Below, one piece after another: positions 46,615-56,984 of a stretch of 64,000 bases of DNA. The translations under genes and the position numbers were made by a program. The notes beneath the pieces were generated by a model. It was not told where the DNA came from, searched no databases, and saw only the letters and a program-made list of their open reading frames with translations. Position 1 is the stretch's first letter. Every line of letters begins with the position of its first letter. Source of the DNA: Bimastos eiseni (taxonomy: Eukaryota; Annelida; Clitellata; Crassiclitellata; Lumbricidae); the NCBI GenBank assembly GCA_959347315.1, contig OY365810.1:13295415-13359414 (forward strand). Reading direction: 5' to 3'.

Positions 46615-46627
46615 TATAAATTGTTCC

Positions 46628-46813
46628 TTACGATCGGATCTTTATCACATATCTTTCTCTCCACACTCTTCCATCAAAGTTTTTTAATATATTACCGTGT
46701 GTATTATGCGCTCTTGCCGCTTTGAACAATGACGGATACTTTACAAGGTCACCCGTTTCAAGGTCAAAGATATCAACGGTTATCGGATTCGTTCTTATTT
46801 CTCTAAGATACAT
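46628..46813 (-). pseudogene. NUMOD-like helix-turn-helix fragment
   Basis: A 61-codon frame with VDIFDLETGDLVKYPSLFKA and NILKNFDGRVWRERYVIK, resembling the small DNA-binding NUMOD modules found in homing endonucleases and viral proteins. It directly follows the broken capsid gene. The assignment is by pattern only. Confidence 0.45.
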
Positions 46814-47822
46814 GTATCTTGGATCGACCTCCTCTATAAGCTCTAAAAAACTGCTGATTCGGGAATGATAGGTTGTAATCGACCGCTGGATATCTTTCTT
46901 GGCTCATCATCACATGTATGTTCTTGATATCGCAATGATCGAAAATTGATGGATTAGCTTTTTGATTGCCGCTTCGATTCGTTTGAAATTCAATGATAAT
47001 ATACCTCGGTTTTTCCGGCGATGTCTTTGCGCTAAGTCGCCAACTAAATGTGGTAGATTGAGGAATCGTTATGGTGTCGCATTGATGAGCTCGATAGGCA
47101 GCTAGCCGAGTAGCTTTTGATTCGATGGTTTTATACAGCTGCATTCTTTCGATATAGGACGGAATCACATGCGGCATAAACCACGAAATTTTCTAATGTT
47201 GACTTTGCCAGCCACTGCAGCGGCCAACCTGAAGACGGCGTCGTCGTCGGATTTGCGAACGAGAGTTAAAGTCTGCTTCTTACCGTAGACTACTTTATCA
47301 TAATCTTCGCAGAATCCAAAAACGTCCTTCAGAGGCACGATGAAGCTAAATGTACTCTTGACAGTTGGTTTCTGAATGAGACACGCCTGTCTGATCGCGA
47401 ATCCAGAGTTGTCGGCTATAACGGCAGTTGCGACTGTGTCTTTAGTCCATAATTGGTTAAGTCCTTGTGCGAGAGCGAAGTCGTTGGGATATTTCAATAG
47501 GCCCAGCATAGTTGTGGATTGTCCAGTATGAAACACGCTTTCGATTTCTTGAGTCGACAGGGAATATTACATTTGGCTGAAGAGATGCATGAGCCCGTTG
47601 TTGGTAATGGCAGCAGCATCGGCATTGGCGTATGCTGTTCCATCTGCTTTAGTCAGTCTACCTTCAAATAGCAGGTATAACTCGGAGGGATGACTGAAAA
47701 GATCTTGAAGTTCGATATTGATGCGAATTTCCCCAGCGGTGTTCAGATTAGTTCTCGCTACCGGTTCGTACTCGTGCCATTCGTACCTTTCAACTCCCTC
47801 GTCTATAGAATATTTTCAGTAA
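46803..47822 (-). pseudogene. Polinton major capsid protein (double jelly roll-like), decayed
   Basis: Two consecutive frames carry one protein: 47822-47165 with FSHPSELYLLFEGRLTKADG, NNGLMHLFSQM, STTMLGLLKYP, FGFCEDYDKVVYG, and 47177-46803 with MPHVIPSYIERMQLYK and EKPRYIIIEFQTN. An in-frame TAA lies at about 47566 and a one-base frameshift joins at about 47170. The series is that of the capsid protein that accompanies minor capsid, ATPase and integrase in metazoan Polinton/adintovirus-type elements. The C-terminal part is missing (the frame degenerates after PNQQFFRAYRGG). It would build the virion shell; here it is dead. Confidence 0.75.
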
Positions 47823-47869
47823 ATCTTAGAATATCTCACTGCATCTTGTTATACCGACAAAATATTTTA

Positions 47870-48355
47870 TAAGCCAACTTCATTCCAGACCCACAAACCA
47901 GATCTCGGATCGACACGGCGCCACCGTGGTTGGACAGTAAATTATTTATATCTGTTTTTCCATCGGAGGATATTAAACTCTTTAACGTTTCCTCGCTACC
48001 TCGACTATGTGCCGTATTTCCGTTGGGATATATTAAAACCTTCATTAACAAATTCTTGCTCCGTTGGCCAAGTACGGCTGCTTGCGGGGGCGGTGGTGGA
48101 CTAAACATCTTTGCCGCGGCTTTATCTACCAGTCGCTTTTCAGCATTGATGGCAACGGTCTTACCGACACCTACAGCCTTTTTTCCCTATCTCAGTTGCA
48201 GCGTCTTTCCCAGCGCTCAATGCGGATGATGCTACCTGTCTCGCCGCATTCGAAGATAATATTCTTTTGAAAAATCCCTCCTGATATCGTCTCAAATATT
48301 TCAGCGCCTCCTACAACGTATCTTTTAGTAAATCTTCTCTTAGTTACGACAATCA
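47870..48355 (-). pseudogene. Ala/Lys-rich Polinton protein, frameshifted
   Basis: Starts at about 48355 (MIVVTKRRFTKRYVVGGAE), shifts frame, then reads an Ala/Gly/Lys-rich amphipathic stretch and, at 48108-47836, PPPPPQAAVLGQRSKNLL, LKSLISSDGKTDINNLL. It lies between the capsid gene and the DUF-type gene. Function unknown; possibly a virion component. Confidence 0.45.
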
Positions 48356-48371
48356 TTTTATAATTGTATCA

Positions 48372-49270
48372 TTAAACTTTTTTGTACTCTGACACGTCTA
48401 TCACATTTTGTCGAAGTAACTCGTCGCAGATACCGACTATCTCGCTTCTTAATCCTATATTGCCCGCTTTGAAGCTAGCGAGTCGTCGAGCCAACATATC
48501 CACTAACGCAGTAGGATCCTGCAGAAGAACGACGACTCCTTCGCCCGTTGAGAACTTCCCTTGTCGCGTCGAGAGGTTTCTTTCCAGCAACGGCTTGATT
48601 ATTCTTATATATTTTACGCCTCTCGACGATTGGGTTTATTCGGATTATTCGATAGATACAAGGCACCCGTCGATTCAAGAATATCCCAGTACTCGTCCGG
48701 ATTGTTTTGATTGTATTTCGACTCGTTTGGTTTCTTCATCGTCATCAATTCCCATAGCCCCGGAATTCCCTTGTAGGTGGTATTACCCACCGTTATGTCA
48801 TCTCCTTCGATCGAGAGTTGGCTGTTGTCGATGAAAAATTGACCACCTTTTGAGTTTATTCCGAAGGTCATATCCGTCAACTTCTTGTTTGAAGCGTATT
48901 CTTTTAAATATTTTGTAGCGATATCGCCTAATTCCAAAGTTCTAATTTCTGAAACTGGATCATCATGAAACACTTCTATCGATGGATATTGTGGGACGTG
49001 TATCGCTTTCAACGATGTCGATATCGAGGCTGTCAATGCTGGAATCGCGACAGTTGTTGTCATAGAGTTCTCTTTTATAGTACCTACTTCTTTGGATATT
49101 CCAGACTGCGAGTCGATGATAGGTTTGTACGCTTTTATCAATTCCCGCTGCAGCCCTGTGTCCCCTAATTTCTATGAAAATGAGTCTTCTTTAATATTCT
49201 CTTTCATCTTGAGAAAGTTTTCAACAATAAAATCTCGTTTTGCTGGCTCTTTGATTTTTAGAAACGACAT
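48372..49270 (-). pseudogene. Polinton protein with GLWEL-type domain (DUF8207-like)
   Basis: The gene begins at ATG 49270 (MSFLKIKEPAKRDFI). A TAG interrupts at about 49173, then the long frame 49141-48614 has KLTDMTFGINSKGGQFFIDN, ITVGNTTYKGIPGLWEL and NPNKPNRREA, and a frameshift leads into 48590-48372 with GVVVLLQDPTALVDMLARRL and CDELLRQNVIDVSEYKKV. The central segment resembles the family of unknown function annotated DUF8207 in many invertebrate Polinton-derived proteins; I state that from memory of the pattern, not from a search. Confidence 0.55.
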
Positions 49271-49334
49271 TTCATTTAGTGGGATAATGTTTTAACGTGA
49301 AACGTAACCGTAACCGTAAAACGTAAAATAACGT

Positions 49335-49790
49335 TCACTTTGTATTCGATACGTTTTTGAATGCCTCTTCCCTAATGAACGATTGTTCTGTCGCTTCATC
49401 TATGTTGGCATTGCTTTTACTTCTAACCTCTTCCTTCATTTCATTAAATTTCTCGAATTCACTTAGAATAACAGTATATTCCAAGTCTGAGATATTATTA
49501 TCATCTAGGGCTTTCGAAACAAGGTCGCTGATTGAATTGAGTTTCCCTTCGACTATAGTCTTGATTTTTGCATGTGTTTCTTGCCGCTGCGATAGTATTC
49601 GGCGGATTTGGTTTCCTAACAGGCACAAAGCTACAGTTCCAGCGGATAAAGAAACCACGATTGCTGCAGCTGGTACGGCTACGACGGTACTTAGAAAAGT
49701 TGCGCCTAATACACCGAGTCCAGAAGATGTAAGAGCAAACAAACCTCCCAACGCATCGACTACATTAACACTCTTTTCACATTTTGTTAC
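49335..49790 (-). pseudogene. membrane protein with C-terminal coiled coil (Polinton)
   Basis: An N-terminal hydrophobic stretch (two predicted membrane helices around GATFLSTVVAVPAAAIVVSL and TVALCLLG) is followed by a charged α-helical region (LEYTVILSEFEKFNEMKEEV). No ATG exists in frame before an upstream TAA, so the start is lost or non-standard. It lies between the core-like gene and the DUF-type gene. Confidence 0.5.
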
Positions 49791-49793
49791 AAA

Positions 49794-50153
49794 TTATTTC
49801 TCTCTTTTCCCGTTCACGTAATATTTCCTGCTGAATTTACCCGTAGTTGCAGGAGCTGTGTTACCGTTTGGAGGAAACGGTAATACAGCGCCGATAAATC
49901 CACCTTCGACTTTGGCGTTATGTATTAATTGCGTTTTACTCATTTTTATAGTCGCGCCTTTTCCACCCTGATACACCTTAGCTAACTTGTTCAGTTGTGC
50001 ATGGGTAAGAGCCAACACGTGGTTTCCATTTAAATCGTTGTGCTTTAATCCAATGCTAACACCGGTCCCCGCTTGTAGTGATTTTTTGATTTTGTCTTTT
50101 TGTCCTTCTGAAATATTAACTTTGACATTTATGTATCGACTCATTTTATACAA
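49794..50153 (-). CDS. small basic core-like Polinton protein
   Basis: Intact 119-codon frame; the likelier start is the internal ATG preceding SRYINVKVNISEGQK (50144), which directly follows a TATAAA box as in copy 1. Contains HVLALTHAQLNKLAK and MSKTQLIHNAKVEGGF, lysine-rich, then a short hydrophobic AVLPF and a basic C-terminus (GKFSRKYYVNGKREK). Family role is inferred to be a DNA-condensing or core protein. It is transcribed in the same direction as the capsid genes. Confidence 0.65.
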   Translation of the reverse strand: MYKMSRYINVKVNISEGQKDKIKKSLQAGTGVSIGLKHNDLNGNHVLALTHAQLNKLAKVYQGGKGATIKMSKTQLIHNAKVEGGFIGAVLPFPPNGNTAPATTGKFSRKYYVNGKREK

Positions 50154-50167
50154 AACTATAAAACCGT

Positions 50168-51012
50168 TTAAGTCTCTCTTATACGAAACCTTATCGATAA
50201 TACCTCTCCTTGCATATTAATTAGTTGACCATTTTGGTCTGTGAGAGCGGTTTCTTTAACCAAAATCGTGGATAGGGTGATTGGAAGATATATAAAATTC
50301 CTCGGCGTTTCGATAATCTTGTAACCAGGCCCTACATTCGGGAAATAGGAATAAATTATATCATCAGTAGTTTCGTTACTATAGGATGATCCGATTATAT
50401 CGCTCGTTACCCTCAGATTACTGACACTCATTATATCCACTATGTTCTCTGATGTCTGGTATCCCGCTTCATATTTCCGCTCATTGACACCTAGAACCTT
50501 ACCGAAAGACTTCGGTCCATAAAAATTAACCATGTACTTCTCCGCTATATGAAGAACAGTCTTCAAAATATTGGTGTTTGGCTCGATCTTAATATTGTAA
50601 TCATCGTTTGCCATATCATAATGCTCTTTTTCTTTCATAATTCTCTGAACATATTCGTTTATATCAGTTATTTCAAAGCAACGTTGGGGATGACTATAGT
50701 AACCCACGTATTCCCATAATTCGGCGAATACGTAAAGTTGTTGTTCGTCGCGTCGACGTTTGGGTAAGAAAAATATGTTTCCAGATTGATTAGAGCCATC
50801 TCACGCTTTTTACCTTTATCGAACTGTATCAACGGATTGAATCGAGTCCTTATTTGGGCACTCTTATCACTTAGTAATATGTAAAACGATGACTTTGGCT
50901 CCGTTTGGTGAGCGGTGTTGTCTGCAATCACTTTTAAATTAGCAAAGATTTGTTTCTGACGGAATGTAGAATTCATCGAAACCGCATCTGTACTTGCCGT
51001 TATTCTTGTCAC
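50168..51012 (-). pseudogene. Polinton minor-capsid (penton)-like protein, frameshifted
   Basis: Paralogue of the intact protein at 26393-27184. 50668-51012 carries SSFYILLSDKSAQIRTRFNP and EMALINLETYF; 50168-50707 carries CFEITDINEYVQRIMK, VGPGYKIIETPRNF and QNGQLINMQGEVLSIRF. A frameshift lies at about 50690. The 51012 start overlaps the surviving tail of the deleted ATPase gene (GKYRCGFDEFYIP in another frame). Confidence 0.7.
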
Positions 51013-51059
51013 TAGTTATTTCTAACCCAGCTTACGGGAGCGTATTGAAAGAAGTTTTG

Positions 51060-51955
51060 TTAAACCCATATTATCTACCAAAGCTAGTATCGGGTTGGGT
51101 TTTAAAAAACCTAAAATTACAACCCACTTAGATGAAATCTGGTCTGCTGATTTAGTCGATATGCAGGCTTTTGCTACAGATAACGATGGCGTGAAATACT
51201 TACTAAGTGTAATAGATGTGTTTCCAAGTACGGTTGGATTGTTCCATTATATGATAAGAGTGGGAATGCACGGCTAGTGGCTTGCTGAAAATATTTGAGA
51301 GCGCTAGAAAACCGGGTAAGGTGTGGGTGGATAAAGGTAAGGAATTTTATAATAAAGAGGTTAAGAACCTAGTCGAGTTGTATTCTACCGAGAAAGAAGA
51401 AAAATCGTGTGTGTTCGAACGATGGAATAGGACGATGCGGTAGAAAATGTTCAAGAACCTAACAGCTAATTCAACAAGAAGTTATATCGATGTATTAGGA
51501 AACATGATCGGTAATTGCATCGAGACTAGACATAGTTCTATTAAAATGACGCCATCTAAGGCCAGTATGAATGTGAATGAGAAGGCAGTATGGTGAATTT
51601 GTACGGTGACGAGCTCTCAGAACCCATTTTGCCTAAGTTCTCGATTGGAGATAAGGTTAGAATAACGAAGTTAAAAAATATATTTGAAAAAGGTTACACA
51701 CCGAAATGGTCGGAGGAGGTGTTTACAGTAACTCAGATTCAGTACACGGTTCCTCTAACTTACAAGATTACTGATTATAATGGTGAGGAAATACAGGTCT
51801 CATTTTACGAACAAGAGCTATTGAAGACTACTTAAGAAATATTTAGAATTGAAAAGGTTATCAAGAAACGAGGAAAGAAATCGCTAGTAAAGTTGCTCGG
51901 TTATCCTGAATCATTTAATTCTTGGGTTGATGATGAATATCTCATAGTCTTGTGA
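51060..51955 (+). pseudogene. Polinton integrase with chromodomain (decayed, element 2)
   Basis: The plus strand reads DEIWSADLVDMQAFATDNDG with the first catalytic Asp, VDKGKEFYNKEV with the second, then ERWNRTMR near the Glu, RHSSIKMTPSKAS, FSIGDKVRITKLK, and after a TAA near 51833 the chromodomain (IEKVIKKRGKKSLVKLLGYP). At least two stops and two frameshifts. It differs from element 1 in retaining Asp before KGKEF. Confidence 0.85.
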
Positions 51956-52047
51956 TAATGACTCATCATCGAAACCATTGGAAATTCCGGTGACTTTTGA
52001 CTTAGACTTTTTTTGTGCATAAATTGTGGCTCATTTTCAACTTTGGT

Positions 52048-52137
52048 GACCATAATATTGGTTAAATCGGCCACCTAATAGGTTACTAAAACGTATTATT
52101 AACCTATTAGGTTAGCGATTTAACCAATATTATGGTC
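52048..52137. repeat. 90-bp perfect hairpin at the right edge of Polinton 2
   Basis: Outer arms of 22 bp (52048-52069 with 52116-52137) and inner arms of 12 bp (52074-52085 with 52100-52111) are both perfect inverted repeats. Either a folded end of the Polinton or an inserted snapback MITE. Confidence 0.9.
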
Positions 52138-53014
52138 AAATGCGCTAGATAGCAACAAATACATCTACTCTTCTGTATACATCAAATTCGATGTTTTATA
52201 ATTCATTAGTTTTGATCGGAATTGGATGGTAGTTTAGAGACAGGAAATTGATTTAAAACTGGAAATAGGATATCAGACGAAGCAAGATTGGTATATGGAG
52301 GAACCTTTGGTAAAATCCCTAATGGTCTGCGCGATGAATTATGCAGGTTTCAATAATCGTGTCGTCAAATGTATCATCACATACAAGCAGGCATCCCCTA
52401 TGTGGCAGAAAATATCCACGACTAGAACATCGGCTAGCATCTAAACAGCATGTGGGAAATTGATACCTCAGCCATGTATGGCTCAAGCTGCTCAACACTA
52501 ACTTTGACACATATCGAACCTCTTTCTTATTTTGATTCACGTACTGGATAAGACATGACAGAACATTGAATGCATAGGTCTTCACAGGTCAAGTGAAAGC
52601 ACCCAGGCTCCCACACCTCTATTATGCTACACTCGATCTACTCGGCATTCAAATCAAATAGTTTTAAGATAAATCCTGTAAAGATTTCTGTTGTTTTTGA
52701 CCATCTCCGGTCGATTATAACTACTTACATACGTAATTTGCCAGCTCTGATTGGATGATGCATTATCTGAACAGAACAGTTACCATAGTAACGAGCGACC
52801 TATTATTCGAGGTTGCACGATAGCTGAAAGCTTTCTAGTTCGTTACCAACATCATGGGGACGTTACTTTTATGCCGTTTACTTTATAGGAATTTATTAAA
52901 ATCAGAACGCGCGTTTATTGCCATCAGTCGATCAATAAAATGATTTATTGTTGATTACAATTCATTTAAAACCGTGTATCTATATTTCAACTTCATACCA
53001 GCTGCTACGATTAC
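52138..53014. other. non-coding spacer
   Basis: No gene recognised. Confidence 0.4.
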
Positions 53015-53450
53015 CAGTGTTGTATGGTCTCGAGACAGTGTCTCGGTCTCGAAACGTCTCGAGACAGTTTTTTAGTGTCTCGGTCTCGGTCTCGGAAGCC
53101 TGCTGTCTCGGTCTCGGTCTCGAGGTAGTGTCTCAATTTTTAGAAACTGTCTTGAAGTGAAAATCTTGTTCTGTCTCGAACAAGCGGTCTCGATAAGTTT
53201 CGCGTTAGCTGTCTTAAAATTTTGCGCTATAAACCGGAATTTACGAGGAACGGTAATTCTGGTTAACAGCAGTCCGGAAGCACGAAAATGTCTGAGAGAG
53301 AACTTGAAATTGTGAAGTTTGCGTTTACGCAATTTGAAGTTGGGACTATTGACAAACAATAGCTAATGACTATTGGTTTGTCATTGATGTAAAACCACCA
53401 TAACCGAAACAATGGGAACAACTTCGAGTTTGAAGTTTCTCAGGGTGATT
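53015..53450 (+). mobile_element. hAT-like element, 5' half (copy next to segment C)
   Basis: Begins CAGTGTTGTATGGTCTCGAG and follows the reverse complement of the element at 23002-29631 through its GGTCTC-rich part and the TTGTGAAGTTTGCGTTTACG block. No right end was found. A 24-bp block at 53265-53288 replaces about 55 bp of hAT sequence. Confidence 0.75.
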
Positions 53451-54234
53451 CGATTACTTATTATATTAGGGACCCGACTACGAGACTTAAGTTCTCCTAA
53501 GTCTTTTCTCTGCTTTCAGGGTGTTTTCTACCTCGTTGGTCTCCTTTTATCACTAGATTTGAATCATACGTGTAGGCCTATCGCGTGTTGCTGGGATCAA
53601 TGAAATGTTGCTATGCTCGGCTAGATTAATCACCTCATAACCATAGCAGAGCAATAATACATTTTAATGACCAACACCTAAGTCATATAGCAAAACTACT
53701 GTAATCATTACTATGATAATTTCAATTTTATTTGGATCGCATTACAAGGTAAGAAAGCTCATCTACGCTGCTACTTTCACTATTTGCCACAAAACATAAG
53801 CTCATAAAGGAGATAGGTGAGGTCATTCCTTATACTGTGTTAGGGCATGATAGAAATAAACAAATAATTACATTTAGGACTAACCGCACGTGATGGCTGA
53901 TAAGTTACAATGTATTCTAGGACTGCGTCATGAAAGATTAATATATATACTGTAGTGCAAATAATGAAACTACGAACATCGGAGCCGTGCAATCGACGCC
54001 GGCTATAGAATTATTATATTGTAATTATGTAATATTTAGTTGAATAGGTGACTTCTATTCGCTTCGACGAACATTCGACTTGTGGAATACGACGAGTGTA
54101 TTTGAATCTAGCATTTAATCCTAAAGCGCAGATATAACTAGATGAACTCTATAGTATGAAAGACCGGTCAACCGTTATCTAATCGCTTTTATAATCGTTT
54201 TTCTAATGGTTTTCTTTTAGTTAAACAGACACCC
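53451..54234. other. non-coding part of the duplicated segment
   Basis: Counterpart of 31691-32483; no gene. Confidence 0.5.
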
Positions 54235-55926
54235 AGAGCATTGCCTGATCGGCGCATCTGGCATAAGCCCAATAGCGTCGGGAGGTTTGCGCCCAAGAGT
54301 CATTGGCTATTATTGGTGCAGACTAGCAGAAAAATGCGCGAACACCTACGCTATCACCAAGGTTGCGTCGTATCTGACTCCGAAACAGGTGGGGTTGGGT
54401 GAGGCGGGTGGCTGAAAGCGGCAGCGCACGCGGCAAGGCGTTTCCTGGATAAGATGGGCGGGGAATCTATCTTTGTTAAACTGGTCTTCTCAAACGCTTC
54501 TAAAAGCCTCTATAGTCTATAGAGACCAAATGCTGCTTTCAGTTTTTCAATACTCCTCGAACTGGCATCTTTCTGCTCCTTGGCCTACTCGGAACCCTCA
54601 ACGCCCAAATATGGAACCTTTAATCTGAGCTCTCAGATGGGTCTATGGCACTCCTTGAGCTTAAATGCAAATCCCTCGGTCTTCAGCTAAACCGTTAAAA
54701 ATGAGAGGTCATCTCGCATATATCGATTGGGCTGCTTTACTCAAACCAGTGCCAAGAGGGCATCACTGTTGGGCGCTCCTCTCTCCACCCAAGAGACATT
54801 GGAAAAATCCCTTGTAGCCCATATCGGGGACCTCCGCAAAGCGCTCGAGAAAATGCAAGAGATTTCAAAGCACGATGCCCTAATCATTCTGAGGTATTCT
54901 CTCGGCGCCACAAAGCTGCTCCACACCCTGAGATGCTGCTAGTGTAGTGACCACCCGGGACTGGCGCTCTATGACGCAGTCGTGTGCGCGGGATTGTGCA
55001 GAATCTTAAATTTATCCTTGACGGAAACTGACATCACCCACAGACAATCGGTCTGGGACAGAAAATCTTCTTGATAAAGCTGTATGCGACCTTCAGCCAG
55101 ACTCCCGTATTCTGGACATATTGCGCACCTTGGGGCAACTGCAGCCCCACATGCCGGCCACTGGTTGCTGGCACTGCCCATTGCCAACTGCGGGCTCAAA
55201 TAGGATGATGAGGCAATATGAGTTGCGGTCGGCCTTCGGCTGGGGACCGCTCTTTGTGAACCACACAAATGCCCATGTGGTGCCATGGTGGCCGCAGACG
55301 ACCGGCATGGGCTCTCAGTTGCGCTCTGGGCCCAGGCAGACTTCCTAGACATTCATCTCTGAATGACTTTGTGTACCGAAGCTTGGTCCGCGCTGGCTTC
55401 CCGTCAACCACAGAGCCAGCCGGTTTAATGAGAACTGATGGTGTAAGGCCAGATGGACAAACCCTGATCCCGTGGTGTGTGGGCCGATGCCTAGTGCGGG
55501 ATGCAACCGTGACTGACACCTTTGACGCGTCTTATTTGTCAGACACCGCATCTCGGACAGTTGGAGCGGCGGCTGAAATAACAGCAGTCCGGAAGCACGA
55601 AAAACACCATCCGCTTTTAGCACCCACCTGTTCGTCCCACTGACTTTTGAGACCATGGGCCCGATAAACAACGAAGGCCTGGTTTTTTTATCTTATCTAG
55701 GACAAAAACTCAGTATGGTCTCGGGTGATCCACGAGAAACTTCTTTACTCTACCAACGAATCTCGTTAACCATACAACTCTTTAGAGAGCTGTCGCGTTT
55801 TGGGGCACTTTCACCAACCAGGACAACAACGACGAGCAGGGCCATTTCCAGACAAATCGCATAAATAGCAATCTCCAAATCCCCGCTGGATCATGTGTTT
55901 CTCCGGGCATAAATAATAATAATGAC

Positions 55927-55983
<57 letters not shown>
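54235..55983 (+). pseudogene. RLE-type LINE remnant with (AAT)n tail (copy C)
   Basis: Counterpart of 32484-34232, with the same stops. Thumb frame at 54727-54942, endonuclease-like frame at 55269-55643 (RPDGQTLIPW, VRDATVTDT), C-terminus at 55655-55864, tail and AAT triplets to 55983. Confidence 0.8.
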
Positions 55984-55984
<1 letters not shown>

Positions 55985-55985
<1 letters not shown>

Positions 55986-56362
55986 TAATTACGATTAGGG
56001 GTGGCCATCTGCGAGCCGCACACCTGCGCATGCGGTGCCTTCGTCTCAGCCAGAGGCACACATGGCCTGTCCTGTTCATTGGGTTTTGGCCGTGAAGCAA
56101 GACACCGTAATATCAATGACCTTATCCATCGCAGCCTCAACAGAGCCGGTATTCCAGCGGTCAAGGAATCGTCAGGTCATTCCAGATTAGATGGAAAGAG
56201 ACCGGACGGGCAGACCCTGGTATCGTGGAGTGGGGGGCGGGCCTTACTTTGGGACGCGACTGTGGTGGACACAGTGACCGCTTCTTATATCCCCGAGACA
56301 GCTTCCACAGCTGGAGGAGCAGCGGAGATAGCAGCCTAAAGGAAACTCTATCTATCTATCTT

Positions 56363-56401
<39 letters not shown>

Positions 56402-56402
56402 C

Positions 56403-56433
<31 letters not shown>

Positions 56434-56634
56434 CTGTCCGTCCGTCCGTTCATCCATCCGTCCGTCCATCCATCCATCCATCCATCCAAAGACAAACTTC
56501 CTTTTCCAGAACTTGTCGGCATTGATCCAACGTTTCAATGCGGCGGCTTTTCAGGGCACTATGTCAAGATTACAATCCACTGACAAGCGGCGACCCAGAT
56601 AGCCTGATGACAGATCCGTTGGCAATGCCAATGA

Positions 56635-56726
<92 letters not shown>

Positions 56727-56842
56727 AAAGAATAGAGACCTTTCCAGACGTTTTCATACTATTCTGGAATAATGTTCTAGTCCCTGAGGGATTCTATGTA
56801 CATGTACCTCGGGACAAAATAACAATAATAATAATAATAAAA
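55985..56842 (+). pseudogene. second 5'-truncated RLE LINE (copy C)
   Basis: Counterpart of 34237-35092: endonuclease domain at 56001-56339, ATCT array at 56345-56487, C-terminal IQRFNAAAFQGTM at about 56525-56565, AAT/GAT array at 56636-56727, hairpin tail and TAA repeats to 56842. Confidence 0.8.
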
Positions 56843-56920
56843 ATATATAATAAATAATAATAACAATAACAAATAATAATAATAATAACAATAGTAGTAA
56901 CAATAGCAGTGATACTAACA

Positions 56921-56984
56921 ATAATGAGGGATCCTAAATTCCTCGAGTGCAAAAAAATAAATAAATAATAATAATAATGATAAT
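56921..56984 (+). mobile_element. third minimal LINE 3' tail (copy C)
   Basis: Counterpart of 35172-35235. Confidence 0.5.

Larger units (their letters stand above)
46010..52137. mobile_element. Polinton/Maverick element 2 (decayed, inverted relative to element 1)
   Basis: A block of capsid-type genes on the minus strand and an integrase on the plus strand, with clear paralogues of element 1 (minor capsid, core-like protein, integrase). Most of the ATPase and zinc-ribbon/phospholipase gene is deleted at about 51015-51060, although the last ~20 codons of each survive. The right end has only a short match to the inner edge of element 1's inverted repeat; no target duplication was found, so the ends are approximate. 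Confidence 0.85.
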
